A stretch of 6,152 nucleotides of DNA from CAYWEP01 sp964457405. Its GTDB lineage: Bacteria > Patescibacteriota > Microgenomatia > Levybacterales > UBA12049. Below are positions 6,082 to 6,152 of the stretch, piece by piece. Both the position numbers and the translations under genes were made by a program. The notes beneath the pieces were generated by a model that was not told where the DNA came from, made no database searches, and saw only the letters and a list, made by a program, of their open reading frames with translations. Position 1 is the first letter of the stretch, and every line of letters begins with the position of its first letter. The stretch lies in the NCBI GenBank assembly GCA_964457405.1, contig CAYWEP010000072.1:1-6152 (forward strand), in the 5' to 3' direction.

Positions 6082-6152
6082 TTAAAGATTTATGTATTGA
6101 GGCCAACGATTATCCCAAGGCTTAATATTGTCAGGATTAATAAACTTAGTCC
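6082..6152 (-). CDS. Possible C-terminal end of a gene cut by the window edge
   Basis: One minus-strand frame is open from the right edge for 22 full codons and stops with TAA at 6082-6084, just before the GNAT promoter. The peptide ends in KPWDNRWPQYINL, a mix of polar and aromatic residues that looks like real protein. A second frame is also open (20 residues, hydrophobic, stop at 6090-6092), so the reading frame is not certain. Too short to assign a function. Confidence 0.3.
   Translation of the reverse strand, partial: TKFINPDNIKPWDNRWPQYINL

Overview
The window looks like part of a metagenome-derived scaffold from a compact, fairly AT-rich bacterial genome. It contains a 100-N scaffold gap. 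All recognisable genes are on the minus strand, so transcription runs from right to left. The closely packed housekeeping genes, the short FtsK, the atypical RNase J, the Lon ATPase without a peptidase and the lack of Shine-Dalgarno sites suggest a Candidate Phyla Radiation/Patescibacteria-type organism, perhaps Microgenomates-like. That assignment is an inference. The complete genes use all three stop codons (TAA twice, TGA once, TAG once). The TGA falls exactly at the normal end of the RNase J family, so UGA is a stop here, which argues against the recoded Gracilibacteria/SR1 groups.

In the order of transcription: (a) 6082-6152 may be the tail of a gene that enters from the right edge. (b) 5490-6041 encodes a GNAT N-acetyltransferase with a TATAAT box 7 nt before its ATG. 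(c) 4255-5436 encodes a Lon-family AAA+ ATPase that stops exactly where the peptidase domain should begin and also lacks the Lon N-terminal substrate-binding domain. (d) About 230 nt of true intergenic DNA holds a degenerate purine-rich/pyrimidine-rich inverted repeat with a roughly 7-nt period and a small GNRA-loop hairpin. (e) A 100-N gap follows, flanked by two identical 55-nt copies; it is almost certainly an assembly artefact. (f) 2184-3872 encodes RNase J behind a strong promoter. (g) 20-2140 encodes the FtsK/SpoIIIE DNA translocase with its own TATAAT box 6 nt before its ATG.

Functionally the segment combines RNA decay and processing (RNase J), chromosome segregation at division (FtsK), an ATP-driven protein remodeller (Lon-like) and a small-molecule or protein acetyltransferase. 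RNase J next to FtsK/SpoIIIE recalls the rnjB-tepA-spoIIIE neighbourhood of Bacillus subtilis. The points most worth following up are the protease-less Lon, the Ser in place of the metal-ligand His of RNase J, the consistently near-leaderless promoters, the intergenic hairpin repeat and the spurious scaffold gap. No defence system, CRISPR array, tRNA, rRNA or complete insertion sequence was seen.
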